A DNA stretch of 58,470 nt from Magnetococcales bacterium (GCA_015229045.1 JADGCJ010000010.1:1-58470), one strand, 5' to 3'. Shown: positions 32,369 through 41,533, numbered from the stretch's first letter. A program made the numbers and translations. Notes: generated by a model not told the origin, from the sequence alone.

Positions 32369-33744
32369 ACTTTGTCGGAGCGCAAAGCGCGAATCGTCAA
32401 CACCAGAAAGATGATCCCCCCTGCCACAGCCAACACCCCTCCCAACCCCGTACACCCCATGGCCAACTTTTCCGGCAAGCTCTTCAAATGCTGCTCGGCA
32501 CCGGCAGTCTTGCGCTGAATGCCATAAACCCCGGCCAAAGCCAATCCAGCCACATGCAGCAATGATCCGCCGCTGTAGAGAAGGAGTTGCCAGGAAGACC
32601 AGATCGGGCAGGGACGCCGCCAACCCAACAATGGCAGCAGGTGGTAGGTCAAACCCATGTAAGCCAGAGTAATGGCCACGATGGAACCATGATAGTGGGA
32701 AGGGATGGTGACATTGATCCCCTGGATCAGAAAACCAATGACGCCACCCACACCAAAAAGTACCAAAGAGAGGATCAAGGCCAGACGTTGCGGACGATGA
32801 TCGGAAACTGTGTCGGATTGCTGCGTCATCCAGGCGACGACCAGGGCCAGTCCCACCGGCAACGTGGCCAAACCATTGCCAAAACGCATCAGGTCGCTAT
32901 AGGCGATGCGGTTGGCGACACCATCCACCGGCATGACCCAAAAATGGATGACCGGAGCCAGCAATACCGGCAAGAGACCCAAAATCAGGGCAAAAAAGGC
33001 AAGACGAGGCCGGGGGTTGGGAAGAACTCCGGCCAGGCTGGCGAGCCACAGCCAAACCACAAGCAGGATCTGAGTATGGGTGAATTGCAAAACGTGCCCC
33101 GCACCCCAGAAAAGAACCTCATACCAGGACTCCCGGAATGGTGCTGCAACACCCTGGCTGGCCGGAATGACCAGAAGGGTCCAAAGCCAGATCGAGGCTG
33201 CCAGCCAGGCGATGGCCATGCCACTGCGCAAACCGAAACGCAGGACACGCTCGGCAGGGGAGATCCCCACCGCAGGGTTGGGGGTGAGAGCAACCTGCCC
33301 GGCCATGAGCAGAAACCCGCCGGTAAAAAGCCCTAAACCCACGAAAAAAGCCCGGTTCTCCAGGATGGGTATGTAATTGTTCATGAAAGGGGCATCGACC
33401 CCCAGAAACGGTGCAAAAGGAAGGATGACGGCGCCCACTGTAGCCAATCCCAGAGCCGGAAATCCCCAGCCGGGCCTCCCCTGGGGCAGAACCAGACTTC
33501 CCATGAGACCGGCAAAAGCAAGAAACCAGACCAGAACGGAAAGATCCACATGGATGACCAGAGCGGTCTTGAAAGAGCCGGTCCAGGGGATCAGGTTGCT
33601 GATGATCGGAGTTCGGGCAAGAACCACCAAAATCACCACCAGACCAGCCCCGATCAAAGACCAAAGGGCCAACAACAACCATCCCCTGGCCAGGAAACGG
33701 GTGGCGCCATCCGGCATCGTCAAAGCGAATTGTTCAGCTTGCAT
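32365..33744 (-). CDS. Haem-copper-oxidase-like membrane protein
   Basis: The 459-aa protein has about 12 TM helices and aligns with the gene at 24561 (IHVDLSVLVWFLAF, GHVLQFTH, HYHGSIVAITLAYMG) but has no TPR tail. Putative ligands: H65 and H352 for low-spin haem, H350 for high-spin haem, H217 in helix VI. At the helix VII pair only the second His remains (I266-H267). No covalent Tyr/Glu after H217. Spacing (217 to 267 to 350) equals that of true oxidases, which supports the alignment. Activity unknown; oxygen or NO reduction is doubtful. No partner subunit II or cytochrome subunit adjoins it. Confidence 0.78.
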   Translation of the reverse strand: MQAEQFALTMPDGATRFLARGWLLLALWSLIGAGLVVILVVLARTPIISNLIPWTGSFKTALVIHVDLSVLVWFLAFAGLMGSLVLPQGRPGWGFPALGLATVGAVILPFAPFLGVDAPFMNNYIPILENRAFFVGLGLFTGGFLLMAGQVALTPNPAVGISPAERVLRFGLRSGMAIAWLAASIWLWTLLVIPASQGVAAPFRESWYEVLFWGAGHVLQFTHTQILLVVWLWLASLAGVLPNPRPRLAFFALILGLLPVLLAPVIHFWVMPVDGVANRIAYSDLMRFGNGLATLPVGLALVVAWMTQQSDTVSDHRPQRLALILSLVLFGVGGVIGFLIQGINVTIPSHYHGSIVAITLAYMGLTYHLLPLLGWRRPCPIWSSWQLLLYSGGSLLHVAGLALAGVYGIQRKTAGAEQHLKSLPEKLAMGCTGLGGVLAVAGGIIFLVLTIRALRSDKV

Positions 33745-33799
33745 GTTTCTGTTTTCCCGTTGTCTGGTGCAAATCAGGAACGATCCGTCCCTATCCATT

Positions 33800-33960
33800 T
33801 AGAAATGCGTCGTTTTTTTAAATTATTGAAAGACTGGGATGGTCCAGGAAAGGCTGTGCCCTTCTTGGTGGGGTTTGGGGCGAAGCCCCAATGGGGTTTG
33901 GGGCGAAGCCCCAATAAAACCTTTCATGCCAACATTTTTCTCGTTCGCCAATGAAATACA
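33800..33960 (-). repeat. Dispersed palindromic element (inverted copy)
   Basis: Reading the minus strand gives the same succession as at 38245-38370: ATGTTGGCATGAAAG, GGGGCTTCGCCCCAAACCCC (here doubled), AAGAAGGGCACAGCC, GGACCATCCCAGTCTTTCAA. The end near 33802 reads GCGTCGTTTTTTTAAA. The 327 bp between genes here hold only this element and a terminator. Confidence 0.8.
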
Positions 33961-33988
33961 CACTCCAACGCGGGCGCAGTTTATCAGC

Positions 33989-34015
33989 AAAAAAAAACCG
34001 CAGCAAACGCTGCGG
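33989..34015 (-). terminator. Rho-independent terminator of SPOR gene
   Basis: On the minus strand CCGCAGC, loop GTTT, GCTGCGG is followed by nine T. Perfect 7-bp stem downstream of the SPOR lipoprotein stop. Confidence 0.92.
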
Positions 34016-34071
34016 TGTCGGCAGATATGGCAGGGAGGGAAAAACTCCGAAAGTTGAAACCCGATCACAGA

Positions 34072-34794
34072 TCACATGACGATGGTTCCTTCCATACCGG
34101 TCTTTTCTTTGAGCAGGGCCGCAGCCCATTCTGCCTCGGCGCGGAAAGGAAAAGGCCCGGCGGTGAGGCGCAAAAAGGTTCTCTCACCCACGCGAATGGC
34201 CTTCCTCTCCATGGGCAGACCCAAGTCTGTCAAACGACTGGCAATCTGGGAGACGCTCTCCTGGTCCTGGAAACTGCCTAAATCGATGTAATAACGTTGG
34301 TCTCCCGGCAAGACAGGAGCGTTTTCATCCGACTTCGCGCCGAAAATACCCGAGGTGTTCTCTTTCAGGCCTGCCGGTTTCTGGAGGGCAGCCTCCATGG
34401 CTGGAGCCTTTTTTTGTTGCGACCCGCCCGCAACCTTCTCCCTGGACTTTGCCGGGGACGGAGGCGAAGAGACCTCGGCCTGCTCGGAGACCCTGGCAGC
34501 CGGTCTCTTTGCCGGGAGGGGAGGGGGCGTCATTGGCAATCCACCAACTTCGGTCTGGCCTGCCATGCGGGACGCTCTGGCCGACGGTGGAACAACCGTT
34601 TTGGGCCGAAGCTTTTCGACAGCAGCACTGGCAGGAGTGGCGGTATAGGAATCGTTGATCTGCGAGGAGCGGGCGTCCACATAGTAGACGGGACTCTCTT
34701 CCAACTGGCTGGCACATCCCGGCAACAGACCGAGGCCAAGACTCGCCGCCAGTACCAAAGCCCACTTTCGCCTTTGCCGCTTGTTCTCGAACAT
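34072..34794 (-). CDS. SPOR-domain lipoprotein
   Basis: The lipobox LLPGC (about residue 25) is followed by a long Pro/Ala/Lys-rich linker and a C-terminal SPOR domain (about 165-240; YYIDLGSFQDQESVSQIA, LRLTAGPFP), which binds denuded peptidoglycan at the septum. GGAGAGG lies just before ATG 34794. Likely an outer-membrane lipoprotein involved in cell division or envelope integrity, comparable in layout to RlpA or DamX but lacking their other domains. Confidence 0.85.
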   Translation of the reverse strand: MFENKRQRRKWALVLAASLGLGLLPGCASQLEESPVYYVDARSSQINDSYTATPASAAVEKLRPKTVVPPSARASRMAGQTEVGGLPMTPPPLPAKRPAARVSEQAEVSSPPSPAKSREKVAGGSQQKKAPAMEAALQKPAGLKENTSGIFGAKSDENAPVLPGDQRYYIDLGSFQDQESVSQIASRLTDLGLPMERKAIRVGERTFLRLTAGPFPFRAEAEWAAALLKEKTGMEGTIVM

Positions 34795-35016
34795 GGGTAC
34801 ACCTCTCCTTTCCCATTCCCTCGAACACAAATTTCCTTCCTTGCGAACATTCCCTGTTCATTTGGCATGTCGCCCCGGGGTATAAAATATTGCGTCTACG
34901 CGAGGAATCCAGTTTAATCAGGCGATGCTGTCCTGGCGTGTCATATTCCATGCCCCGCTCAGGGAGTCGCAATTATCGGGCCGTTTTTTTGCCTGGCTTG
35001 GATGGGGGAAGCATCG

Positions 35017-35400
35017 ATGGCGATCGGTTCAAAATTTCTGACCTTTGTCCTGTTGACTCTGTTTCTGGTCTCCTGCGCAGGAAAGGGCAAAATTGTCACC
35101 AACATGTCGCTGGTGGATCCGTCGGAGCGCATCCCTCCCAGTCGGGTGGTGGAGGCCTTTTCCAAACCTCCGGAGCGCCCTTATCGTGAAATTGCCCAAC
35201 TGGAAACCCTGGCTACGGAGGAGGTTCTCTCCGGCATCCAGATGGTCGAACACATGCGGGCCAAGGCCACCACCATTGGTGCCGATGCCATCATCGTCGA
35301 TCAAAATCAGGAGGGACGCAAAATTGTCAACAACCCCATGGGGATCAATGAAAAAGAGGTCTTTCGTGTCCTGAAAGGGGTTGCCATCAAGTTTCGCTGA
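35017..35400 (+). CDS. Small lipoprotein of unknown function
   Basis: The 127-aa product has the lipobox FLVSCAGK and a single domain containing PYREIAQLET and ATTIGADAIIVDQ. This resembles small periplasmic lipoproteins of the YbjQ-like or DUF4156 type, but I cannot name a family. ATG 35017 is chosen for its GGGGGAAGC upstream; 35002 is an alternative. Next gene begins 20 nt after its stop. Confidence 0.7.
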   Translation: MAIGSKFLTFVLLTLFLVSCAGKGKIVTNMSLVDPSERIPPSRVVEAFSKPPERPYREIAQLETLATEEVLSGIQMVEHMRAKATTIGADAIIVDQNQEGRKIVNNPMGINEKEVFRVLKGVAIKFR

Positions 35401-35420
35401 CACAAAGCAGATGTCATCCC

Positions 35421-35909
35421 ATGCCGCCACGCTCACAAAAAAGCCTGATTCCTCTGAGGGAGGTCATCACCCAGGTAACCGGCCAGCTGCTGGATCACCC
35501 GGTTGGTCGTGCCCAGCGTCTGTGGCGCGAATGGGTCGAGGTGGTTGGTCCACTCCTGGCCCGGCATACCGAACCCTTGCGCTTGAGTGACGGAACTTTG
35601 ACGATCCGGGTGGACTCCCCCGCCTGGAAAAGCGAACTGGAGTTTATCAAACCCGATCTGCTGGAACGTCTCGCCCCCCTGCTGCCTCCGGGCGAACTGA
35701 AACAAATCAACCTGAAACAGGGCACTTTGCGCCTGTTGCCAGGGGTTCAGTGTCCGGCCTCTCCGGATCTTCACCCCTGGCCGTCTCCCCTGCCCGGCGA
35801 GGTTGAACGGGTTCAGTCCATGGTGGCATCGATCACCGATCCCGGGTTACAGGCCGTATTGTATCGTCTGGGGATCAAGCTTATGATACGCAACCGGGCC
35901 GGAAAGTAG
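35421..35909 (+). CDS. DciA-like (DUF721) replication helicase loader
   Basis: The N-terminal half fits DUF721: VGRAQRLWREWVEVVGPLLARHTEPLRL followed by GTLTIRVDSPAWKSELEFIKPDLLERL. DciA proteins load DnaB helicase in bacteria lacking DnaC. The C-terminal 50 residues are a helical extension. Length 162 aa is normal. Co-directional with the small lipoprotein gene. Confidence 0.85.
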   Translation: MPPRSQKSLIPLREVITQVTGQLLDHPVGRAQRLWREWVEVVGPLLARHTEPLRLSDGTLTIRVDSPAWKSELEFIKPDLLERLAPLLPPGELKQINLKQGTLRLLPGVQCPASPDLHPWPSPLPGEVERVQSMVASITDPGLQAVLYRLGIKLMIRNRAGK

Positions 35910-36158
35910 CGACAGGATGATACATGCGTCAGACTGATTTATCTTGTTGTAGATAAAACGTAAAATAAAACGTGAAGTCATGGATAAAGTCCGCTTGCCA
36001 TTGTTGTTTTAAAAAAATCATGGGATATGGAACTTTCTGAAAGTCATTTGGACTAACCTCGGATCGATCGGGTTTTCATTTTTTTTGCAAATCGGCAAAA
36101 CGGATTTTCGTCGCGAGCTGCGATCCAGCGGCGGGGTACAGAGAGGGGAAAAAAAATC
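35910..36158 (+). other. AT-rich intergenic region before chemoreceptor
   Basis: Nearly 250 bp with repeated TAAAACGT-like words (35955-35975) and long T and A runs. It probably carries the promoter of the chemoreceptor. I see no convincing sigma-28 or sigma-70 box. Confidence 0.35.
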
Positions 36159-38219
36159 ATGAAAGATATGAAATTGGCATTCAAACTCGGTCTGGGGTTT
36201 GGCATCGTGCTGTTGCTGACCATGCTGACCGGGTTGGCCGGATGGAACGGCATCTCCGGGGTTTCGGATCGCACCATGAAGCTCGAAGCTGTCGGCCAGA
36301 TTGGGGATTTGTTGAACGATGCGCGTATGTCCCTGCGCAACTTCATGCTCGACAACAAGAAGGCCGATGAAGCCACGAAATCTACCGCCAAACTTGACGA
36401 GATGAGGAAAGAGGCCACGGCCCTTCGGGAAAAATTCACGGACCCGGCCAACAGGGCACAGATGGAGGCCATCGTCAAGGCTGCGACCACCTACCGGGAT
36501 GAACTCCAGGTTTACATCGATCTGGCCCATAAGCGTGAGGCGACCATGGACAAGATGCAGGAGGCCGCAAATGCCGCGCTTGCCGAAACCAGGGCCATGG
36601 AAGAGGAGCAGGGAGTACAACTCAAGGAGATCCTGGAGAAGGCGGAAAAAGATGACAATATCGCTGCCAACCGCAAGGAGGTTTTTGCAAAGGTACTCGA
36701 TAAATACACAAAAACGGAAAAAGCGAATGATCTGACAATCAGTTTTCAGGGTGTGCGCAAGAACGAAAAAGAACTGATCATCAGTCATGATGGAAAATAT
36801 GCCGAACTCGTCCGATCGGATGTCACGAAAATCAAAAAAGACATCGAGGAGATGATTGCAAGTTTCAAGCAGGAGAAAAACAGGGAACAGGGCAAGAGAT
36901 TGCTGGCTTCCATAAGTGTTTATGAGACCCTGTTCAACGACTACCACAGCCACATGAAAAAACAGGAAGAAGTGTTTAAAATCATGGCGGCCGCAGCCAA
37001 CGATTCAGTCAAGTATGCCGATGAAGCCATCAAGGACCAAAGAGGAAAAATGCGGGGTGTGATCTCTTCGGCCAACACCATGATCGCTTCTGGTGGCATT
37101 CTGGCCATTGTTCTGGGACTGATCGTGGCGTTTGTCATCACCAATGCCATCGTTTCTGCACTGCTCAAGGGGGTTGCTTTCGCCAGGTCGATCGCCGAGG
37201 GGGATCTGACCGCCACCATCGATTTGCGCCAAAAGGATGAGGTCGGCCAGTTGGCCGAGGCCATGCGCGGCATGCTGGAAAAGCTGCGCGAGGTGGTCAA
37301 CGATGTCCGCAATGCTTCCGATCACGTCGCCGCCGGCAGCAATGAACTCTCCGATGGTGCCCAGAATCTCTCCCAGGGGGCGACCGAACAGGCCGCCTCG
37401 GTCGAAGAGACCTCCGCCGCCATGGAGCAGATGGCCTCCAACATTGCCAACAACACAGAGACCTCCCAGGCTACCGAAAAGATTGCCCACAAGGCCTCCA
37501 AGGATGCCGAAGAGGGGGGCAATGCCGTCAATGAGGCCGTGACCGCCATGAAGGAGATTGCCAGCAAGATCAGTATCATCGAAGAGATTGCCCGGCAGAC
37601 CAACCTGCTCGCCCTGAATGCGGCCATCGAGGCTGCCCGTGCCGGCGAACATGGCAAGGGTTTTGCCGTGGTCGCCGCCGAGGTGCGCAAATTGGCCGAA
37701 CGCAGCCAGATGGCTGCCGGAGAGATCAGCCACCTCTCGGCAACCAGCGTTCAGGTGGCGGAAAAAGCCGGGGGGATCATCAGCAAGCTGGTGCCGGATA
37801 TTCGCAAGACGGCGGAGCTGGTCCAGGGTATCGCCTCGTCGAGCCAGGAGCAGACCCTGGGGGCGCAGCAAATCAACACGGCCATCCAGCAGTTGGACCA
37901 GGTGATTCAGCAAAATGCTGGTGCCTCGGAAGAGATGGCCGCCACCTCCGAAGAGCTTTCTGCCCAGGCGGAAATACTTGCGCAAGCCATCAGCTTTTTC
38001 CGGGTTGGCGAAGGGTCTCGTGGTGCTGCCCAGCCCAAAAAGAGGGCGGCCCATAAACCAGCCACCCCCCTGCAATTGACCCATCAGGCCAGGCCATCCG
38101 CCAAGAAACCGGCAGCCAGAAAGCCGGCATCAGGTGGCAAGGGTGTGGGTTCCGGTGTTGACCTGGACATGCAGGACGCGCATGGATCCCACAAAGATGA
38201 TGAGTTTGAAAACTTTTAG
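36159..38219 (+). CDS. Methyl-accepting chemotaxis protein
   Basis: The 686-aa protein has TM1 (about 10-30), a large all-helical periplasmic domain (31-305) suggestive of a helical bimodular sensor, TM2 (about 307-330), HAMP and a signalling domain. The hairpin tip (about 472-515) contains [27 protein letters not shown] sequence. The C-terminal 60 residues are a Lys/Ala/Pro linker ending in DDEFENF, without the NWETF CheR-binding pentapeptide. The ligand is unknown. GAGGGG precedes the ATG. Confidence 0.95.
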   Translation: MKDMKLAFKLGLGFGIVLLLTMLTGLAGWNGISGVSDRTMKLEAVGQIGDLLNDARMSLRNFMLDNKKADEATKSTAKLDEMRKEATALREKFTDPANRAQMEAIVKAATTYRDELQVYIDLAHKREATMDKMQEAANAALAETRAMEEEQGVQLKEILEKAEKDDNIAANRKEVFAKVLDKYTKTEKANDLTISFQGVRKNEKELIISHDGKYAELVRSDVTKIKKDIEEMIASFKQEKNREQGKRLLASISVYETLFNDYHSHMKKQEEVFKIMAAAANDSVKYADEAIKDQRGKMRGVISSANTMIASGGILAIVLGLIVAFVITNAIVSALLKGVAFARSIAEGDLTATIDLRQKDEVGQLAEAMRGMLEKLREVVNDVRNASDHVAAGSNELSDGAQNLSQGATEQAASVEETSAAMEQMASNIANNTETSQATEKIAHKASKDAEEGGNAVNEAVTAMKEIASKISIIEEIARQTNLLALNAAIEAARAGEHGKGFAVVAAEVRKLAERSQMAAGEISHLSATSVQVAEKAGGIISKLVPDIRKTAELVQGIASSSQEQTLGAQQINTAIQQLDQVIQQNAGASEEMAATSEELSAQAEILAQAISFFRVGEGSRGAAQPKKRAAHKPATPLQLTHQARPSAKKPAARKPASGGKGVGSGVDLDMQDAHGSHKDDEFENF

Positions 38220-38373
38220 ACCGCGTCTTCTTTGAAACGTGTCGTTTCTTTGTGGTCAAAAAAAATGTTGGCATGAAAGACTTTATTGGGGCTTCGCCCC
38301 AAACCCCACCAGGAGGAAGGGCACAGCCCTTCCTCCTGGACCTCCATCCCAGTCTTTTAATAATTTTTTTTTA
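38220..38373 (+). repeat. Dispersed palindromic element, near-complete copy
   Basis: This copy contains in order: end A (CCGCGTCTTC, GTCGTTTCTTTGTGG), ATGTTGGCATGAAAG, the GGGGCTTCGCCCC hairpin, a second perfect hairpin CCAGGAGGAAGGGC/GCCCTTCCTCCTGG (38309-38339), and CCATCCCAGTCTTT followed by a T-run. It fills the space between the convergent chemoreceptor and smpB genes, and can serve as a bidirectional terminator. Confidence 0.85.
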
Positions 38374-38823
38374 TCACCCATTTTTCAGCCACCGCTCTTT
38401 TTCCCGCTGCCAATCACGGTCCCGCTCGGTGGCACGTTTGTCGTGCAGTTTCTTGCCGCGACACACCCCGATATCCAGTTTTGCCCGTCCCCCCTTCCAA
38501 TAGGCTTTCAGGGGGATCAGGGTCAGGCCCTTTTCCTGGGTGATACCGATCAGGCGGCGCAGCTCGTGTTTATGGACTAAGAGCTTGCGCGTGCGCAGGG
38601 GGTCGTGGTTGTGAATGTTGCCATGCGCGTAGTGGGGAATGTTGGCGTTGAGCCAGACCAGCTCCCCGACCTGGATGATGGCGTAGGAGTCGCTGAGGTT
38701 GAGTTTGCCGGTTCGCATGGATTTGACTTCGGTACCGAGCAAAATGATTCCCGCCTCCAGGTTTTCCATGACTTCATAATTGAAGCGTGCCTTGCGATTG
38801 TCAGCGATGATCTTGATGCTCAT
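38374..38823 (-). CDS. smpB: SsrA-binding protein SmpB
   Basis: The 149-aa protein has the full SmpB pattern: NRKARFNYE, ENLEAGIILLGTEVKSMR, a central GLTLIPLKAYWKGGRAKL and the basic tail KKLHDKRATERDRDWQREK. It binds tmRNA and brings it to stalled ribosomes. Its start overlaps the stop of the upstream diheme cytochrome (TGATG). Confidence 0.97.
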   Translation of the reverse strand: MSIKIIADNRKARFNYEVMENLEAGIILLGTEVKSMRTGKLNLSDSYAIIQVGELVWLNANIPHYAHGNIHNHDPLRTRKLLVHKHELRRLIGITQEKGLTLIPLKAYWKGGRAKLDIGVCRGKKLHDKRATERDRDWQREKERWLKNG

Positions 38824-39689
38824 GGGTGAAACCTGTGCGGTTTGAGGGAACGCAGATAACCGATCAGACCGACCCGATATTCGGCTTTGGGAACGCCGTC
38901 GAACAACATTTTCGTGCCGGGTATGAATGTTTTGGGTGCCTTGAGGAAAAGATACAGATTTTGTTCATCCCAAACCAGTTTTTGTCCGGTCCCTTGTAAA
39001 AAGGGTACCGAATAGCAATAACCGCTGGCCCAACCGGCGGTGCGTCCAACAATGCCCCACAGGGGTGGACCGACGAGATTGCGCTGGTGATCGCTCAAGT
39101 CGTGGCAGGCGCGACACTTTTCTGCTTCATGGGCACCGATGCTCATTGATTCTGCCTTGATTTCACCGATTTCGTCATCATTTTCATCGACGCGTTTTTT
39201 TGTCAGAACCGACGTCGCAGGGGAACGCGCCCCCTGATCGGCCAGGGTGAGCAGATAGACGAGCAAGGCGCGACGATCATGGGGATTTCTCACGATGGGA
39301 TGCTTGACGGAGGTGTCGGGAAACAGGGTATGCGAGTTGGTCAGAAAGCGGCTGATGGCCCCTTCGGTCCAGACCAGGCAACTTTTGCCGGAAACATCGA
39401 TAAACTCCCTGGTGTAGGCAAACCCCGGAAAACGCCCCGCCTGCTGGTTGATGATACCCCAAAGCGGTGGACCTTTTTTGCCCAGGTGACGTCGCGGGGA
39501 GAGGTCATGACAGCCGGAACAGGCCAATGCGGCCCGTTTGCCACGAGCCAGGAGGTTGTCCAGGTCGGTGGGGTTCTCTTTCAGACTCTTGTGTCGATGG
39601 CCTCCCGGCAGATGCGGCAGCAGAAGAAAGAAAAACAGGGCTATCAGGGCGGTCGTCAAAGATAAAATCAATAATTTTTGATACTTCAT
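38820..39689 (-). CDS. Diheme class I cytochrome c, membrane-anchored
   Basis: An N-terminal hydrophobic segment (uncleaved or signal) is followed by two similar cytochrome c domains with CSGCH and CRACH, each followed by PPLWGI, a cytochrome c550/c2 family hallmark (KGPPLWGIINQQAG; VGPPLWGIVGRTAG). Met ligands are likely near FIPGTKM in the second domain; the first domain lacks that exact Met loop. It is translationally coupled to smpB, an unusual neighbour, and downstream of dapA. Confidence 0.85.
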   Translation of the reverse strand: MKYQKLLILSLTTALIALFFFLLLPHLPGGHRHKSLKENPTDLDNLLARGKRAALACSGCHDLSPRRHLGKKGPPLWGIINQQAGRFPGFAYTREFIDVSGKSCLVWTEGAISRFLTNSHTLFPDTSVKHPIVRNPHDRRALLVYLLTLADQGARSPATSVLTKKRVDENDDEIGEIKAESMSIGAHEAEKCRACHDLSDHQRNLVGPPLWGIVGRTAGWASGYCYSVPFLQGTGQKLVWDEQNLYLFLKAPKTFIPGTKMLFDGVPKAEYRVGLIGYLRSLKPHRFHP

Positions 39690-39900
39690 GTCGAGGTGCG
39701 TCGTTTTTCAAACTATTGAAAGACCGGGGTGGTCCAGGAGGGGCTTCGCCCCGAACCCCACCAGGACTCTGTCCTGGACCTGTCCGGTCGCCAGCCCCCT
39801 GGACCCCAATTCGTTGCCGGGTTCTGAATAATTACAATGTTTGAAAGACCAGGATAGAGATCCAGGAGGAAGGGCTGTGCCCCTCCTGCCTGGCGACGAA
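39690..39900 (-). repeat. Composite palindromic element cluster
   Basis: Positions 39740-39837 are the inverted counterpart of 50911-51008: GGGGCTTCGCCCC, ACCAGGACTCTGTCCTGG, CCGGTCGCC, CCCTGGACCCC, TTGCCGGGTTCTGAATAATTAC. Position 39692 starts with GTGCGTCGTTTTTCAAA (one end), and 39855-39892 holds another AGGAGGAAGGGC-like arm. It occupies the gap between dapA and the cytochrome gene. Confidence 0.8.
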
Positions 39901-39923
39901 AGAAGAACCGGGTGGATCGTGCG

Positions 39924-40820
39924 CTATTTGATGAAGGGGCTGACCCGTTCAAACAGTCCCAGATCGCGCAGAATGCGTTGCAGAGGCTCCCGATGAACGT
40001 CGGACATGGGTGTCAGGGGCAAACGAATTTCGGGTCCACACAACCCCAACATGTGAGCGGCAGCCTTGATGGGGATGGGGTTGGTTTCGCAAAAGAGCTT
40101 TTGGTTGAGCGGCAAAAGGGCATCGTGCTCCCAAAGAGCCTCTTTGCTGGCACCGGCCTGCCACTGCCTGTAGATGGCAACCATACGACCCGGAGCAACG
40201 TTGGCGGAAACCGAGATCACACCTCGTCCACCGACCGCCAGAAAGGGCATGAAGGTGGCATCATCGCCCGAGAGCAGGGTGATCTTGTCGCCGCACAAGG
40301 CGCGAATGGTCGAGGCGCGTTCCATGCCAGCCGTGGCCTCCTTGACGGCAACCACGTTGGGCAGTTCCGCCAGACGAGCCACGGTCTCCGCCTGCATGTC
40401 CACGGCGGTCCGCCCTGGCACATTGTAGAGTACCAGAGGAATATCCACCGCTTCGGCAACGGCGCGATAGTGGGTTACCAGGCCGTTTTGCGTGGGTTTG
40501 TTGTAGTAGGGGGTGATGAGAAGGGCACCACTGGCCCCCGCCTCGCGAGCAAAGCGGGTCAGGGCGATGGATTCCGACGTGGAGTTGGAACCCGTTCCGG
40601 CAATGACCGGCACACGCCCGTTGACGTGTTCGAGACAGAGGGTGATCACCTCTCTGTGTTCGTCATGGGAGAGGGTTGCCGACTCGCCGGTGGTTCCACA
40701 GGGAACAATGCCTTGGACACCCTGGCTGATCTGATAGTCGATCAGACGCCGCATGGACTGGCCGTCCACACGACCGTCCCGAAAAGGGGTGATCAAGGCG
40801 CAAATAACGCCTTCGAACAT
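39924..40820 (-). CDS. dapA: 4-hydroxy-tetrahydrodipicolinate synthase
   Basis: The 298-aa TIM-barrel enzyme condenses pyruvate with aspartate semialdehyde in lysine/diaminopimelate synthesis. Visible hallmarks: CGTTGESATLSHDEH (pyruvate-binding TT), GTGSNST, the Tyr motif ITPYYNKPTQ, YNVPGRT, and the Schiff-base Lys in VAVKEATAG. GAGGT precedes ATG 40820. dapA often lies near smpB. Confidence 0.97.
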   Translation of the reverse strand: MFEGVICALITPFRDGRVDGQSMRRLIDYQISQGVQGIVPCGTTGESATLSHDEHREVITLCLEHVNGRVPVIAGTGSNSTSESIALTRFAREAGASGALLITPYYNKPTQNGLVTHYRAVAEAVDIPLVLYNVPGRTAVDMQAETVARLAELPNVVAVKEATAGMERASTIRALCGDKITLLSGDDATFMPFLAVGGRGVISVSANVAPGRMVAIYRQWQAGASKEALWEHDALLPLNQKLFCETNPIPIKAAAHMLGLCGPEIRLPLTPMSDVHREPLQRILRDLGLFERVSPFIK

Positions 40821-41084
40821 GATGTAACCTCAGTTGAATAAAATGAGTGTTCGTGCCGGGGAGGCCCCTCCCCAAGTCGTCCGCTACCCTAGCGGAAACC
40901 TTGCATGGCCACAAGGTATCCCTCGTCGATGCAACAGAAAGGAAAAATGGATTTATACCCTGAAATGGACTATGGTGAGTCGATCCATCTACGGACGACC
41001 ATTCCGGGTTCGGTGCGCTGTTGCGGGGGAGGGAACAGGCGTTTTCGTGTGTATCAACCAGGAAATCGCGGGGAGTTTTGCCAG

Positions 41085-41531
41085 ATGAAATACCAGTTTT
41101 TGCCGGAGAGAATTCTTCTTGGTCATGCGGAGATTGATTTTCAGCATGAAATGCTCTTTTTTGTCATAACCGGATTGCATCGCCTGGTCAAGAAAAGCAG
41201 GGATGAACACGATCCCGTGATCGACATGGCGCACCTCGAAAGCATTTTCAAGCTGCTCGACGATTACATGGCCACGCATTTTTCATACGAAGAGGAGTTG
41301 ATGCAGGTGCATCAGTTTTCCGAGGCGGCGTCCCATGCCGTGCTGCATCGAACATTCGAGAACAGCATGAGTGATTTTCGGGAGAGGCTCATGGCTGTCG
41401 ATGATAATCTGGAGAGAGTCTTGCTGGCGAGAAGAATGTTGGATTACCTTTTTGAGTGGGTCAATACGCATTTTTCTGTGTCTGATCGTCGGTTTTGTCA
41501 GTTTCTGGCCGAGAAAGAGCAAAAAATTTAA
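41085..41531 (+). CDS. Bacteriohemerythrin
   Basis: The 148-aa four-helix protein carries a diiron oxygen-binding site. Ligand motifs are visible in order: H in GHAEIDFQHEML, H in the following helix (GLHRL), HFSYEEELM, HAVLHRTF and WVNTHFSVSD. ATG 41085 is chosen since the upstream in-frame extension is not hemerythrin-like; GGGGAG lies upstream. It may buffer or sense oxygen, sensible in a microaerophile. Confidence 0.9.
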   Translation: MKYQFLPERILLGHAEIDFQHEMLFFVITGLHRLVKKSRDEHDPVIDMAHLESIFKLLDDYMATHFSYEEELMQVHQFSEAASHAVLHRTFENSMSDFRERLMAVDDNLERVLLARRMLDYLFEWVNTHFSVSDRRFCQFLAEKEQKI

Positions 41532-41533
41532 AA

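Noticed and set aside
6775..33744. Possible magnetosome island
   Set aside because: No mam, mms or mad homologue and no magnetochrome pair was recognised; the cytochromes fit electron-conduit families.
39912..40841. 309-codon plus-strand frame opposite dapA
   Set aside because: dapA on the minus strand is unambiguous; the opposite frame lacks motifs.
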